The notes: a model not told the origin generated them from the sequence alone. 64,000 nucleotides of DNA from Enchytraeus crypticus (GCA_905160935.1 CAJHZI010000558.1:237001-301000); one strand, 5' to 3'. Shown: positions 48,343 through 60,995, counted from the first letter of the stretch. Numbers and translations: made by a program.

Positions 48343-48442
48343 GGACTGGTTACACGGAAAATGGACTTAATTGCCTAACGGATTTAACATGTGATGTTCA
48401 AAGTGATGGATATCAACATGGTTGATCGTTTCACTATAATCA
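48343..48442 (+). mobile_element. SINE family B, 3' part
   Basis: CTGGTTACACGGAAAATGG to GATATCAACATGGTTGATC and CACTATAAT; the tRNA-like head is absent. Confidence 0.75.
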
Positions 48443-49268
48443 TATAATGCATGTGTACATATGTAAATAACATTACGTGGGTTATTTTATTATATTAAAT
48501 TTGATTTTAAATAAAATTTACTAAAACAGCACGTGTTAATATATTGTGTCAGTGTGGGAAGTTAGAATCGTAATTAATTGCAATCATTCCCTAAATATCT
48601 ATTAGCATAATTATATCTTACATCAGATAATCGTATTTTATCATGATAATACGAAAATGTGTCTGGACAGTTCTGTACAACGCAGTTGTCAACACAGTAC
48701 AAAGCAAGCAATGAGAAACATCGAGTTGCAGACTTTGGCAAGCTACTTTGCAAATTATTGATTACCAGTACAATATACAATCCATCAGTATAATTTACAA
48801 TCCACCTGTAGCATATACAATCCACCAGTATAATATAGGGCCTACAAACCATCAGTGTACTCGAGAAACCAGTTGTGTACTTTATCGTAATCTGCTCATG
48901 AACGGATATTGCTTCGAATAAACATACTATTCTGACATACACAAAACGTACAATTAACTTAACATTGGAAAACGTAGGAGACATGGAATACTTGGATTGA
49001 TCTCTTTTATGAGATAATGAGATTATATCCTCGTCTTCATCACTATGATTAACTTAAAGTCTCATTCTCAACGAAGGCACCGAGATAAACTATATACAAT
49101 GACGTAGACGAAAAATACATAATATAATACATGTACACGTCACAGCATTATCACAATACGTAAGACTATGGATATTTGCATCAGCGTTTAAAAAATAATA
49201 AACTTAGCACAGATGTTTGAAGATAATCATTTTATATACTGTAGATTAGTGTTTACAATATAGTTTTC

Positions 49269-52200
49269 TCATGTTGCTAAATTGTTATTTACGCCATTGT
49301 ATCCATTCGTTTTATGGATGTCATTTGAAGCAATTTTATTCGACATCGCTATGTCAAAACGACCTCTTTTCTTCAATGCAAATCGCCACGTCATATAAGC
49401 AGCAAGTGACGCTATAAATATAGACAATACTACAAGAGCAAGTAAAGAGCAACCAACAATGACTGAATTCAGTCCAGCTGCCTCACTAACGCACACTCCA
49501 TTGCTATATACTTCCTTGAAGCCTTCAATACAGTCACAAATTCCTGAGTAACACGTGGTAAACGGCGAGGCACCTCTTGTGCAGTTGACGTCTGAATCAC
49601 ACCTATCTCCGACCCTCAGGGGTCGACATTTCTCGCCAGATTTACTCCTCACCCTGCCCACGTCACAGATACACTGTTGACTGGAGCATACGCTCTCTCT
49701 AAGACCCACACAGTCAATGTTTGTCTCACAGAAATCACCTACTACAGGAGGAATGCATGTTGTGGATGAAAGTGACCTTGTTACTGCTGACTCGGTAGGT
49801 ACAATTTGCGTTGGTGGTTGTAACCGTGAAGCAACAGTTGATGTCGAATGTGACAATCGCAAAGTCGTTTGTGACGCTGAGGTCTCGCTTGAGGATGAAG
49901 ATGACGATGATGCTGGTAATGAAACTGTGTCCGGAGAAACATCATCAATTGATCTCACTTTTCGAAGTCTTGTCTCTATGGAATCAGATAATAAAGTTTT
50001 CACTAAAGAGTCCTCTCGATCGCTGTAACTTCTCACTGGCCAGCTGTTCAAATCAATCTGTTGCTCAGAGGCGGGTAGTCTATCTACCTCTCGCTCATCA
50101 CCGGAATGAATGTTATGGTAATTCTGTATCAGTTCTCTGCTTAAATATAAGCCCTTATCTACAGTCTGAGCACTTGACGATGTAGAGCTTTGTAATACAT
50201 TTCTATAGCGCGCAGAGGGAGATGATCTTAGGCTGAGTCTACTGATCTCTCTTCTGTCGCGCACTGGTTTCTCTGAGGATTCTGATCTGGATATAGTTTT
50301 ATAACCGGTTCTGCAGACACACCTAGACTCCTTGCACATACTGTATGGGATTGTAGAGCAGTCCCGATCTGCTAAACATCCGTCTCCGTAGAGTCCTGAC
50401 GTAAAAATAAAACTATTATCATCAACATCATCAACATGATCATCATCGTCATCATCATCTTATCTTGAATCCCAGTCTAACTAGGGTCGGAATACAAATA
50501 GACAAATAACAAAACAAACTATAGACAACAATAGACAAATAGAAAAACAAAGTAACAAATAAAGCTATAAACTTATAAAATTAAATATTTGTTGAATATG
50601 TTTGAAATATGGAATAGTCACCTCATACTACAAAAGTATATCATTGTGTAAGGCTTTTCTACTGGCTGATGTTGAACAACAAATAAACTAAAATTATTCA
50701 ATTTTCCCTGACACCATCCGTGAGTGAGAGACCTTCATCATTATTCAATAGCAGAGATTACACATCTGAAGCTTTTTGTGTGATTGTTCAACGCATGTGT
50801 TCATGTCAATAATTTTACTGACAGCTGTCAAATTGTAGCTATCAACATTCAGTCACCAATTACGACCTGTTCTAAAGATCAAAGTAGTTCAGGTCCTGAA
50901 ACTCCTGAACTTTTGAAAATGACAAAATTTCCATTTAGACTGCAATGTTAGTGGTTGCGACTTCATTTGTCAATTACTGCTGTAGTGGGAATAACTAGAT
51001 ATAGCGGTTAATTATTTGGAAAAATTATTTGTTAATTACATCATGTCATCTTTCCGTGAACTGAATCCTGGTTTAGCTCGGGTCGGGAAAATACTTTTAC
51101 AAACGTGTTAAAACACTTGTTAATTGCATTTAATAAAAATATTGTAATAAAGGAAATGCAGTAATTTTAATAGGAAACATTGAAATTTTAGACTATTAAA
51201 ATATGTGCGACAACGACAAATAAGCCATCGATATTAATGAAACGGAATGAAAAATGCTGTATCATATGCATATCTATAGTTATATATCACAGAGGTTATT
51301 CATAGTCAGTTTCAAGATAGAGATTATCCAATTCAGCCTCGGTAGGAAATTAGATGATAAAAGTGATTCATGATAAACAATTAGAAAATTACCGGAAATT
51401 AATTGGTACATTATGATCGATGAGATCATGTAAGTATGATCGATGAGATCATGTAAGTATGATCGATGAGATCATGTAAGTATGATCGATGAGATCATGT
51501 AAGTATGATCGATGAGATCATGTAAGTATGATCGATGAGATCATGTAAGTATGATTTAAAACTTTAATTTACTTCGATATAATCAAAATGTGACTATTGG
51601 ATTTTAATTCCGTTAGGTCATCTTCTGATCACATTAAAAGTCTGGTTCTTAGTTCAATATACATGTATTATCATCATAATAATCATCATCATCATCATAA
51701 TCATCATTATCATCATCATAATCATCTTCATTCTCGTCTACCATTGACTCCCAATTTAACTATTGTCGAGAATTGGGATTAGAAAATTTTATAGCAACTT
51801 CTGGAGCCTAGGTGCTCACCAACCGAATGCCCTTTCTGACGTTGGTTTGAATCTTAGTGCTTTGTCACCTTTTACGACACGCTCATTCCAGGGTTGGTCT
51901 ATTCTTCAGCAACCCGGACACAACACGGCTTCAATAGTACAATTATTTCAATATATCATTAATTCAATCAATCAATTCATATGTTATAAATTGAAATTAT
52001 CGCCCGTGTTAATCCAAGCATATTAATAGCGACTAATTATAAAGCCAAATTGATGATCAGTATTAACAAGGCTGGTGCTTTGTCGTAACTATGCAAAGTA
52101 CCGAATGCGAACACTGAATTGTGAGTCAACTACACCTAATTGTGCCAGAACCTTTTAACAGAAAATTATGTTACTAAAATATACATGATTGATAAGTTAA

Positions 52201-55200
52201 TATTATATAAGATTAATTCTGATAAATGTATACTGGTCATATAGAAATTTTGTCATAAACTGTTAAACACTACTGTGTATAACTGAGAAAATGGCATAAT
52301 CGGTAGTGTGACTAGTGACCCACTGCAGACCAGTAGGTACAGGGTTCAAATCTAGTGCTCGCTTCCTTGGTGACGTGCTTTCGATGCAGGAAACTGACGT
52401 TAAACTGATCTATAGCTTTTAGGCTTTATTATAATATACGAGATTATGCAGCTCAATAGTTACTCTGAATGCAGATCTTGTTATCACTTGAAGCCCAGTA
52501 ACCATCCGAACACTCACATCTACCATTGGTAGAGCACAGCGAGTGGTTGACTGCTGCAGAACAGTCCGTATCTCCCTTGCACTCATCCCCTATCTCCCCT
52601 GTAAAATGAAATATCTATAAAATTAATAATTAATTATAAAATATTAATTAATATTTTAATATTAGTTGCTTCATAATTTTTAAAATTTAGAATAGTTGGC
52701 CAAATAGCCTGCATTGAACTTCATCGTTAAGCATGCCATGTAGTGGATAAATTTCAAGCATAGGATTTGCATTGTTCTTGCATAATCAATGTAGTTGCTG
52801 GAGTTCAAAATAAGATTCTAAATCTCGCTGTACCGATGGCCTAGAAATGGACGTTAAAGTTTAGGAACATCTCGGAAGTTGACAGAAAGGATGAAGCAGG
52901 ACGCACGGCAGGTCCGAGACTGCCGGACATAAGATACTCTTACTGATTAAATCTGACATTATTTACGTTTCGAAAATATTATGCGGCTAATTAAGCGACG
53001 TAATAGTATCTTGATTATGTAATTTGCCTTTGAAATAGTAGAGCAGTATATCATAATTATCTGTCTGCATTCAATTAGACAGGTTTAGTCCAATCAAGTA
53101 AAAGCAAGCGAAGTTGTAAATAAATGAATTGTTTTCTAACCAATTAGGCTATGGTTAAGTCATAATATAGGTATTTCCACGAGAATTTATTGGCCCTACT
53201 GCTGTACCATGACCGGAATTCTTCCCTCATTAATCGTATCTTTACCATACGCGGCAAGACAGGCAGATAGACAGTGGCAGACAGTCTATATACAGGATCG
53301 ATCTTTTGGAGATAGATTAGTATCATATAATCCTGAAAAGACGTCCTGAGTTACTAATTAGGCTACCGTTATTATAATCTATACAGACTGGAGCATAAAA
53401 AATAATCCCCTAGCGAAATTTCATAACTTTGGTGAAACTCCAAATATTTTAACAAAAATTTCAGAGCGTCTAGAGGTCGAATTTCTGCATATATCCTGCA
53501 AATGTGGTGACAACATATTCAGTATTAACAAATTACAGATATCTTACAATGATCTATTACAATGATCTTAATTACAATATCTAACGATGATATTATAGGC
53601 TACTGTACATATTCACTAAAACAAATCAAAAAACACCTAAAACACTTATAAAATCAATCCTAGTTGCACCAGTATTTATATAAATATTTAATCCTTTTGG
53701 AATTCGAAGATAAATATTTTCAGACAGTAGATTACTGCGATCACTACACCAGATTGTTGTATAGAAATGATGTAAATATTCACATACATCCGGTTTGGCC
53801 CCACGCAGACTGAGACAACCGCCATTTGTACATGTCATTTCATTTTTTAAAAAGCTGGTAAAGCTAATGTTAACGTCTGTTTCCTCGTGACGGGAGAGCC
53901 CAGGATTTGAATCCCGCACATACTGATCCGCGGTCGAATATCTTACCGAATATCTTTAATTGGCTCCAGCCAATGGCGATGTCGTGGAGTTTACAAAAAT
54001 GTAGTGGCGTTTGGAAAACTCAAGCTTCTTTTAAATATTGAGAAACTAAATAATCGTCAAACACTTTAATAATTTCTCATCAACAGTCAGCCAGTATCAA
54101 GAAATATCAACAGCTTTTAGCGAACATAAGCTGAGAAGCGATTTAGCAATGAAAAAGTATTGGCAAACGTTCAAATGACGAATAAAAATGACGAATAAAA
54201 ATGCTAACAATTTATTTACAATTAATAGGCTTATTTTACTTACTGCGAATGCACTTGGTGCCGAGTTGGTTGCTGTAGAAGCCTGTCAAGCATTGACATA
54301 TCGATTTACGACATTCTGAATGAGGAATAAAGTCCTGACAGAAACAGCAATTCTTTGCCGATGTACAGTTAGTGCCTATCAGTTTAACTGTAATGGAAAA
54401 TCAATTATTATAAATTAATAACACTGAAAATATAATAATTACAACAACAACAAGGAAATCTTGAAGTCAATAGTAAAATTATAGTGGTATCTAAAATAGG
54501 GAAATGATAATTATTTTATAGTTGCACCAATAAAACACTGTACTATAACAAACTGCAGTGGAAAATCAAATTCTTATAAATTAATAGCATTGCAAATACT
54601 GTTATAATAATAATAAAACTGGAAATCTTAAAGTAAATTGTAAAATTATATTAATATCTAGATAAGGAAATAATTATTTTATAATTGTACCAATAAAACA
54701 CTAGTACGACAGTAAAATTGAATATTCGTAGAACTTGAATAGCGTAGATTGACAGAGGGATTTAGCGCACCTAGTTTAGTTGCGAGTCAAGAATTGAAGT
54801 TAAACTACTTCGACCTCGGTTAGTACTTTGTGGGTGACCACGTTGGTACACCGAGTGTTGACAGCTTTGAATAAAAATCCAAGGGTGATGGAATGTTATT
54901 CTTAAATCCGCGCCGGCTGCAATTGCTGGACCATCAAAAGGCAAAGATTACTAATACCCATAGAGAGGAAGGAGGAAATGGGCCTTAAACAAGCATCTGT
55001 GCTTCCTCACGACTCAATTTAAATATACTATTTGCAGATACATCGTTGCAAAATGCTCTGAAATTGGTTCTGAAAAAGAGTAATTGCACATTAATTGGCA
55101 ATTTTTATATACTCCAATGAAGCATATAAACTAGGCTTATGAAGAAAATATCCATTCCTTCAGTATAACACCATCTGTACACCATCCGTCCATCACTATT

Positions 55201-57044
55201 ACTACAGCTCCAATAATCTTTCCAAAGGTCAGTTATCAATTTGTAGACCGGAAATGACCAGAGAAAAGGTCAAGTGAGCCGTGAGAATCCGACCAAAGAT
55301 TACAAACTTTAGAGCGTGAATTTATGTATTCGATTACACGGAAAAGGACGGTTACGCTAATGAAGTAAATTAAATCGTCGTTAACCTCTCTCTCTCTCTC
55401 AATCTATCTAAGAACAGACTGAAGAAGTTTGCATATGAAGCTTACTACTTTGTTTCGTAGCTTCACAGTCTACTCTAGCATTATAGCACATCGTAATGTC
55501 ATGAAAAGTAATATAATTGATGTTATTTAAAGACTTAAAGTAAAACCACTAATAACGTGTCCAGATATACTTTTACATAATACATATACATTAATTTATA
55601 CATATTTAGATATACACGTATTACCACCGTTAGGCCTACAGTTGAATTAGCATTTAAGTCGTATTTATAACGCTAAACGTCTTTCCTGCAAGAACATTTT
55701 GATTGTTTGCAGAATGTCCTACCAGTAACATCAGCATCACATATTACCAATATATTCCCTATCTATCTCTGTATGCAAGCAGCTTTATATAAACTATGTT
55801 AAACTATGTTACTTAACTAAGTTCGTTAAAAATAAGAGAAAAAATTTGTCAGAATCTATTCATCTAGTAAATGATTTTTTATTAACAGAATGCTAAAGCG
55901 AAACATACATTATCATTTTCAAGGACACACGGTAACCCTTCTAAGCTCATTTTGCAAATTCCCACTGTGATAACTATAATATAATGACAACAGCATTTTA
56001 ATTCTATTCATTAAAATTCTGTCATCATCTCTCAAGTGCAAACCCTGATAGCGTAATCTCAACTTCCCAACTTAATTAGTCTGCCGGGTGCGTACAGAAT
56101 GTTACAGCATATTTTCATCTGAAATCCGACACCGTGAGCAAAATTGAACGACATTCTGCAATACGACAATGCCAGAAGGTTATGCGACTGGGTTTTAATG
56201 GTGTGAATGTTACGCAATTTCGTAATTAAATGTATATTTTAATCAGTCTAGCTTTAGGGATTTATTATCAGATTTCAAGTATAACTTTAATTGCAGTCGT
56301 TCGTCGCAACCATCATAAACATTACTCGCTTAAAGATTTAATATAAGATTTCAATCGTAAGTTTCATTGCAGTTGATAAAGCGCTCATGGACAAGGCTTG
56401 TTTATAGTCGGCAGCGATACTGTCGTACATAAATTTGTAATAAGAAACTTATTTCTTGTCGCTCGAGGCAATGTTAGAGCTAAAGAAGAACAAATCTGAA
56501 CAGAAGCCATATGCTCTCTAATATCGACAAATGAGTAAACAAACCGAAACAGAAAATGATTCTATTTTACTAATGTTTACGTTACTTGCCCTAATGTTAC
56601 AGCTTCATATATATTATACACCGATTTCGATTAGAAATGGCGTTTATTTTAAATTTGTAAAACGTTATGAATTGAATGTAGCTAAGTAAACACGTATTAA
56701 AAATTCGTAAACACATATAAAAGTAAAATGATCAACTATATGTTGATATCTATCACTTTTTAATATTCTATGTTTAAACGTATAATCAGTCCATTGAATG
56801 TCTGAGACTTTACTCTCAGATCAGCGCGGCTGGGAATCGAACCCACGAGAGTTCAATTGACCTAAGGATCTGCCATTTATAACTTCATGACTAAGCTACG
56901 GAACGATTTTTCACGATGATGTCTAGAATGACAAACCTTCGTCAGAAGCGTCCAGACAGTCGTTGGTGCCGTCGAGCACCCAGGCCTGGATGATGCAGCG
57001 GTTGTTGAGGCACGAGTACATGGGAGATCGGCACGGGTGGGGGA
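49269..57044 (-). CDS. LDLa/EB-module single-pass membrane protein, 3' part (5'-incomplete)
   Basis: Minus-strand exons 56937-57044, 54244-54387, 52464-52598 and 49269-50395 (ending TGA) join in frame; every intron, including the one upstream of the first exon seen, is phase 1. The order is: an LDL-receptor class A repeat with the calcium-site signature CLDASDE; two small cysteine-rich modules, one per exon (CCFCQDF...CRKSICQC, and DECKGDTDCS...CSTNGRCEC); then a large last exon with a third module (DGCLADRDC...CKESRCVC), a ~150-residue Ser/Thr-rich linker with a poly-Ser run, two more EB modules (GDFCETNIDC, GDRCDSDVNC), a transmembrane segment (VIVGCSLLALVVLSIFIASL) and a ~40-residue tail. 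EB modules are typical of arthropod and nematode surface proteins. I do not recognise the gene. The signal peptide and first exons were not found in the 7 kb upstream and probably lie beyond the window. Confidence 0.85.
50438..50507 (-). mobile_element. (GAT)n-tailed LINE/SINE terminus
   Basis: The minus strand reads GACCCTAGTTAGACTGGGATTCAAG followed by GATGATGATGACGATGATG, the shared family tail only. Confidence 0.6.
51412..51556. repeat. 23-bp tandem repeat, 6.3 copies
   Basis: Nearly identical units, ATGATCGATGAGATCATGTAAGT, differ little between copies. Each unit contains the inverted pair ATGATC/GATCAT around GATGA. It lies in the last intron of the EB-module gene. Confidence 0.95.
51650..51925 (-). 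mobile_element. SINE-like family D with (GAT)n tail
   Basis: On the minus strand it runs from CCGGGTTGCTGAAGAATAGA through AAAAGGTGACAAAGCACTAAG and CCTAGGCTCCAGAAG to a GATGATGATG tail. Confidence 0.75.
52284..52427 (+). mobile_element. SINE family A
   Basis: It has the A-box-like ATGGCATAATCGGTAG and B-box GGGTTCAAATCTAG; the tail is GCAGGAAACTGACGTTAAAC. It lies about 40 bases downstream (gene sense) of an EB-gene exon. Confidence 0.78.
53849..53972 (-). mobile_element. SINE family A
   Basis: The + strand shows GCTAATGTTAACGTCTG, AGCCCAGGATTTGAATCCC and CCGCGGTCGAATATCTTACC, ending GGCTCCAGCC. Confidence 0.82.
54755..55018 (+). mobile_element. 5S rRNA-derived SINE, best copy
   Basis: GAAGTTAAACTACTTCGACC, TCGGTTAGTACTTTGTGGG, TGACCACGTTGG and ACACCGAGTGTTG follow 5S rRNA almost base by base across its A-box/intermediate/C-box promoter region. 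A family-specific body and the 3' end AAGCATCTGTGCTTCCTCAC follow. Confidence 0.87.
55020..56720. other. Intron of the EB-module gene, no gene seen
   Basis: A short CTCTCTCTC run lies at about 55387. Nothing else is recognised. Confidence 0.45.
56722..56915 (-). mobile_element. tRNA-derived SINE, family B
   Basis: The + strand shows GATCAACTATATGTTGATATC, TCTCAGATCAGCGCGGCTGG and the inverted B-box GGGAATCGAACCCACG. It ends 22 bases from the LDLa exon donor. Confidence 0.8.
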
Positions 57045-57056
57045 CTAGAAAACGAG

Positions 57057-57610
57057 ATATAATAAACATAACATAATAACATATTAAACGAGTAATAAAT
57101 AGCACAATAACATATTAAACAGTATTAACTAACATAATAACATATTAAACGAGTAATAAATAGCATAATAACATAACAAACGATTTTTAACTAACACGAT
57201 AACATAATAAACGACTGATAAATAGCATAATAACATAACAACAAAATAAATGAGTATAAACTAACATAATAACATAATAAACGAGCAATAAATTGCATAA
57301 TAACATAATAAACTACTATTAACTAACATAACAACATAATAAATGAGCACTAACTAACATAATAACATAATAAACGAGCAATAAATAACATAATAACATA
57401 ATAAACTATTATTAACTAACATAATAACATAATAAACGATTAATAATCATCATCAGAATAACATAATATCGCTATAAACAAGTAATAAAATATAATATAC
57501 TAACATAATAAAATAATTACAGAGTACACGACTAATAATTAATAAACATAATAATAACATATTGAACTAATAACATAATACACGAATTTTAATAAACATA
57601 ATTAATTCAT
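57057..57610. repeat. AT-rich tandem array (CATAATAACATAATAAACGA)
   Basis: Degenerate units of ~35-60 bases are built from TAACATAATAACATAATAAACGAG, with AATAAATAG or TATTAACTAA spacers. The array begins 13 bases upstream (gene sense) of the LDLa exon. Confidence 0.88.
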
Positions 57611-57715
57611 TAATTAACTGGTTAGTAGCTATAATAGGAATAAACTGCCTTCATTCAAATATTCATTCCGATAAAATACCATCATCCATCAATAAATGAT
57701 GGAATGATCGGTTTC

Positions 57716-57834
57716 ATGTGTGGCGGCTGATCAATAGGTGTAGCCCGTGTAGGGTTCAAATACAGTGCTCGTTTTGACACTGACATTGCATGAAACTGAT
57801 GATAGACTTGATTTTAGCCTTCCTCTTTGCAGCT
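57716..57834 (+). mobile_element. SINE family A, diverged
   Basis: It keeps the B-box-like AGGGTTCAAATACAGTGCTCG, the ACTGACATTGCATGAAACTGA tail words and TTTTAGC. Confidence 0.55.
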
Positions 57835-58112
57835 TCCATGAATAATCGATTCAACTGAATCATAAAGTCTTGCAGTCGAATCCGAAAATTTCTAAATGAA
57901 CTTTCAACGAACTAGTGAATTACTAAATGAATTTGTAAATGAATACGTCATTAATGAATTAAGATACTGCTTAAATAATATGAGACCCAATCGATATCAT
58001 TTCTGTCAGACTATACATTCATAGCACGACAGACGCTGATGATGCCAATTGATAGTAGTAAATTAACTGACACTAAATCTAGCTAACTTTTTCAGATATT
58101 TTCATTTATAGT

Positions 58113-58286
58113 CAGCGGTTAAAGTGGGAGGAAACGCAGTGGAACTGCGTGCCCATACCTCTCATTTTTCTGAGGTGCGTTCCCCTGCTTACGGGCCCAT
58201 CTTAGATACTAGGAGACCTGTAAATACACTGCAGGGGGAAGCCTTCTTACTGTTCCCCTAGCTCTCAATTCCCATTTTAACCACTG
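58113..58286. mobile_element. Small hAT-like MITE, 174 bp
   Basis: The ends CAGCGGTTAAAGTGGGA and (inverted) CAGTGGTTAAAATGGGA match at 15 of 17 positions. Flanks share TATAGT, but an exact 8-bp target duplication is not clear. Confidence 0.6.
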
Positions 58287-58644
58287 GTATAGTTTATTTT
58301 TTCTCTAGCAGAAGTCTTATTTCGTCAACAATAAAATTAACAAATTAGAGCTCCCAGACCTTTCATTTATTAGCTACAGAAGTCAATGATTTGTGTAAAG
58401 TTGTTATGACAAGAGGCGGACAGCTGCAGTGATATAGCTGCTTGTTGATTGTTTTCTATTATGCTTTACAGAAATGCAGTAAATAATTAACACATTAGCC
58501 ACACTGGGTAGCGGCAGTGAAAAATCTAAGCTGAATTTTCTACAAAATATTGCTCAACTCTGTTTAACTATACCAGTCAAAAATAATAATGCTACTTTTA
58601 AATTTCTGAGGAGTAACATAATTATTAGAGAATACTCTATATAT

Positions 58645-58915
58645 CTCTCTCTCTCTCTTAGTGCACTGCCTACTAGCAGGTCCATGGTATATAACACATC
58701 CACTCTTCTCTGTCTTACGTTTTCCTCTTTATGTCCACGTATGAGTGAATCTTTAAATTAATTATCAAATATTCCTAATATGAGTCTGCTTCTGCTCCCC
58801 TTTCTTTCCATTCTACCTTCAATGACCTCTTTTAGTAAACTATCTCCTTTTAGAATGTGTCCTATTCAACTCTTCTTCCTATTTCTTATAAAATGTACCA
58901 ACTGTCTGAGATAAA
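58645..58915 (-). mobile_element. LINE 3'-end relic
   Basis: On the minus strand it matches 62400-62672, ending CAGTGCACTAAGAGAGAGAG as at 9686. It is 5'-truncated. Confidence 0.75.
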
Positions 58916-59578
58916 GCAATTCAACTTTAAAAGCGAATGCCATAATTCACAAGATTCTATCTTATCTAGTAGTATCTACGACCTCATCTACAAGGCTTTA
59001 TCTACAAGCACCTACCGTAATCAAGGTAAACTGATACTGATCAGTAATCAGAATGTAGTAAAACACCTTGCAATGTAAAGAAGATTCTTTGATATTGTCA
59101 GTCGTGTCGGATGTTTCTAGAGCATTTTATCATCGAGGCTGTGAGGAATATTTGAAGAGATCAGTTGAATTTGTAAAATGAATTGTATATTGCTAGCTTA
59201 GATTAATGTTTCACAGTTTTGCCTCTATTCTCCTTGCTTAATAGTTTCTAGTATCAGAGATTTGAGAGAAGTTTATCAACTGATTGATTGCAGATTGATT
59301 AAGCAATTGATATTTTTGAAAGATTTGTCGATTGCAGACAGCCTCTCGACGTCTCACTATGCTTCAAAAATACTGATTGATTGATTGACAGGATTTGCAG
59401 ACGGAATTTAACATTCATGAATAAAATTAGGAATCAGATGTAAATGCTGTAGTGGAACTGATACAATTATGCAAACATCTTAGTTGGTTATGTGAGTAGG
59501 GATTCTAATTCTAATAAAATAAAAATGCATGAAAATTCATAAATATTGTTATACCATGTAATTATTAGGGATGGGAAT

Positions 59579-59755
59579 CGAACCGAACCCGAACCTAACC
59601 GAACCCTAAAATCTAGAATTTTGACCGAACTCGAACCCAGATTCTAACCGAACCCGAACCCAGACTCTGGCCGAACCGAACCGAACCCGAACCCAGACTC
59701 TGGCCGAACCCGAACCGAACCCGAACCAAGACTTCGTCCAAACCGAATTGAACCA
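59579..59755. repeat. GAACC-type degenerate repeat, left block
   Basis: GAACCGAACCCGAACC words interspersed with CAGACTCTGGCC units; a matching block in the same direction is at 60795-60995. Confidence 0.9.
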
Positions 59756-59918
59756 AACTCTTGTAGTTCCTTTCTTCTTCACCATTAATAAGCCTGACAT
59801 TAATAAAGATAGTAAGAACAATACAAATATATATTAGTTTTTGCATTTACATGTCTTATAGTAGCTAACAGCATATATTGAGGTAAGGCTGGTTCCGACA
59901 CAAATTTTAAAATGGTAG

Positions 59919-60045
59919 AGGTACAAGGGAATGGTAGCGGGAAGCGAGACGGGTCTACAGAAGATAATGGATAGTCTGAATGATACTGCATTGAAATATG
60001 GAATGAAGATTAACATCAAAGAGACAAAAGTGGTGAGAGCATTCC
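59919..60045 (+). mobile_element. LINE reverse-transcriptase scrap inside the hAT-like element
   Basis: GGGAATGGTAGCGGGAAGCG to ATGAAGATTAACATCAAAGA matches 61936-62046 of the LINE 3' to the hAT-like element, covering the sequence just after the FADD motif. Confidence 0.8.
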
Positions 60046-60794
60046 CTAAAAATCTGAAAATGCTTGACTCAATCTAGGTGGATTTGTTCTTATTAAATTC
60101 AAATTAATAATTTTTTCTAATTTTAGTGTGCTACCTTAATATTTTTGCAGCCAGATTTACAAATAATTATATATGACATTCTATATGCACCATAGCAATG
60201 CAATAATTTCATAACTATTTTCGTAACTTCATAATTGATCTGAGAGTTTCAAATTTGAAACCCTAAGGTAAATTATGAAGCTTATTACTGGTCAGTTGAT
60301 AGCAAACGGTGTATATTATGATCATTTTTCTATGGAAGTACACGTGTTTACCAAATCATCTTTATTTAACATTGTTATGTTACTAAATTGCACTTTGTCT
60401 CTGAAATATTGGATCAAATTTTAGCCAAGACATTTCCACTTAATTATAAACGTATCTAATATATAGGACTATAGTGACCAAAATAATTTAAAAATTGATG
60501 AAGCATTCTATTTGCTCGCTATAGTCAAGGAGAATTTCAGATACAAAAAATAAAGCTAAATATCTATATTATGAACAATAGTTGGTTAACTTACAATATT
60601 TTAAGAAATGTACAATAATAAATACCACTTCTCTCATTTTTTCATTGTCATATTTTTACCCAGGTGAAAAAATGTGGCAGCTATTATGACTTAATGAATT
60701 TTTAAACATATTTACCATAAACCATTTTAAACATGTTTTTCATAACCATGATTATTATAAGTAAAGTTAAACAATTGCAGCATTATCCAAACCA

Positions 60795-60995
60795 ATCCAT
60801 TTCGAACTCGAATCGAACTCTCGCGAGTTGGAAAGCAAGCCGAACCAGAACCGAACCCGAACCCTTGTTAGAACCGAACTCGAACCGAACCAAACTTTCA
60901 TTTTCAACGAACCGAACCGAACTCTCAGATTTTCAACTGCTAACCGAACCGAACCGAACTTCCACTTTCAACGAACCGAACCGAACCCGAACTCT
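60795..60995. repeat. GAACC-type degenerate repeat, right block
   Basis: Repeated CGAACCGAACC and CGAACTCTCAGATTTTCAAC-type units in the same direction as the left block. Confidence 0.9.

Larger units (their letters stand above)
46682..49268. other. Region between Rab acceptor and EB-module genes (convergent 3' ends)
   Basis: No gene is seen. It contains the two LINE 3' pieces and the SINE listed separately. The 136-codon minus frame at 48574-48984 has no recognisable domain. ATTAAA near 46936 and AATAAA near 47398 are candidate polyadenylation signals for the Rab acceptor gene. Confidence 0.5.

Noticed and set aside
48574-48984. 136-codon minus frame
   Set aside because: Contains repeated AATCCACCAGTATAATATA-like stretches, has no domain and no neighbours supporting a gene.
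49717-50185. Plus-strand frames of 103 and 124 codons
   Set aside because: They are antisense shadows of the EB-module gene's last exon.
59579-60995. GAACC repeats as telomere-like sequence
   Set aside because: The unit is not the arthropod TTAGG/CCTAA repeat; it sits inside a transposon-like element bracketed by inverted ends.
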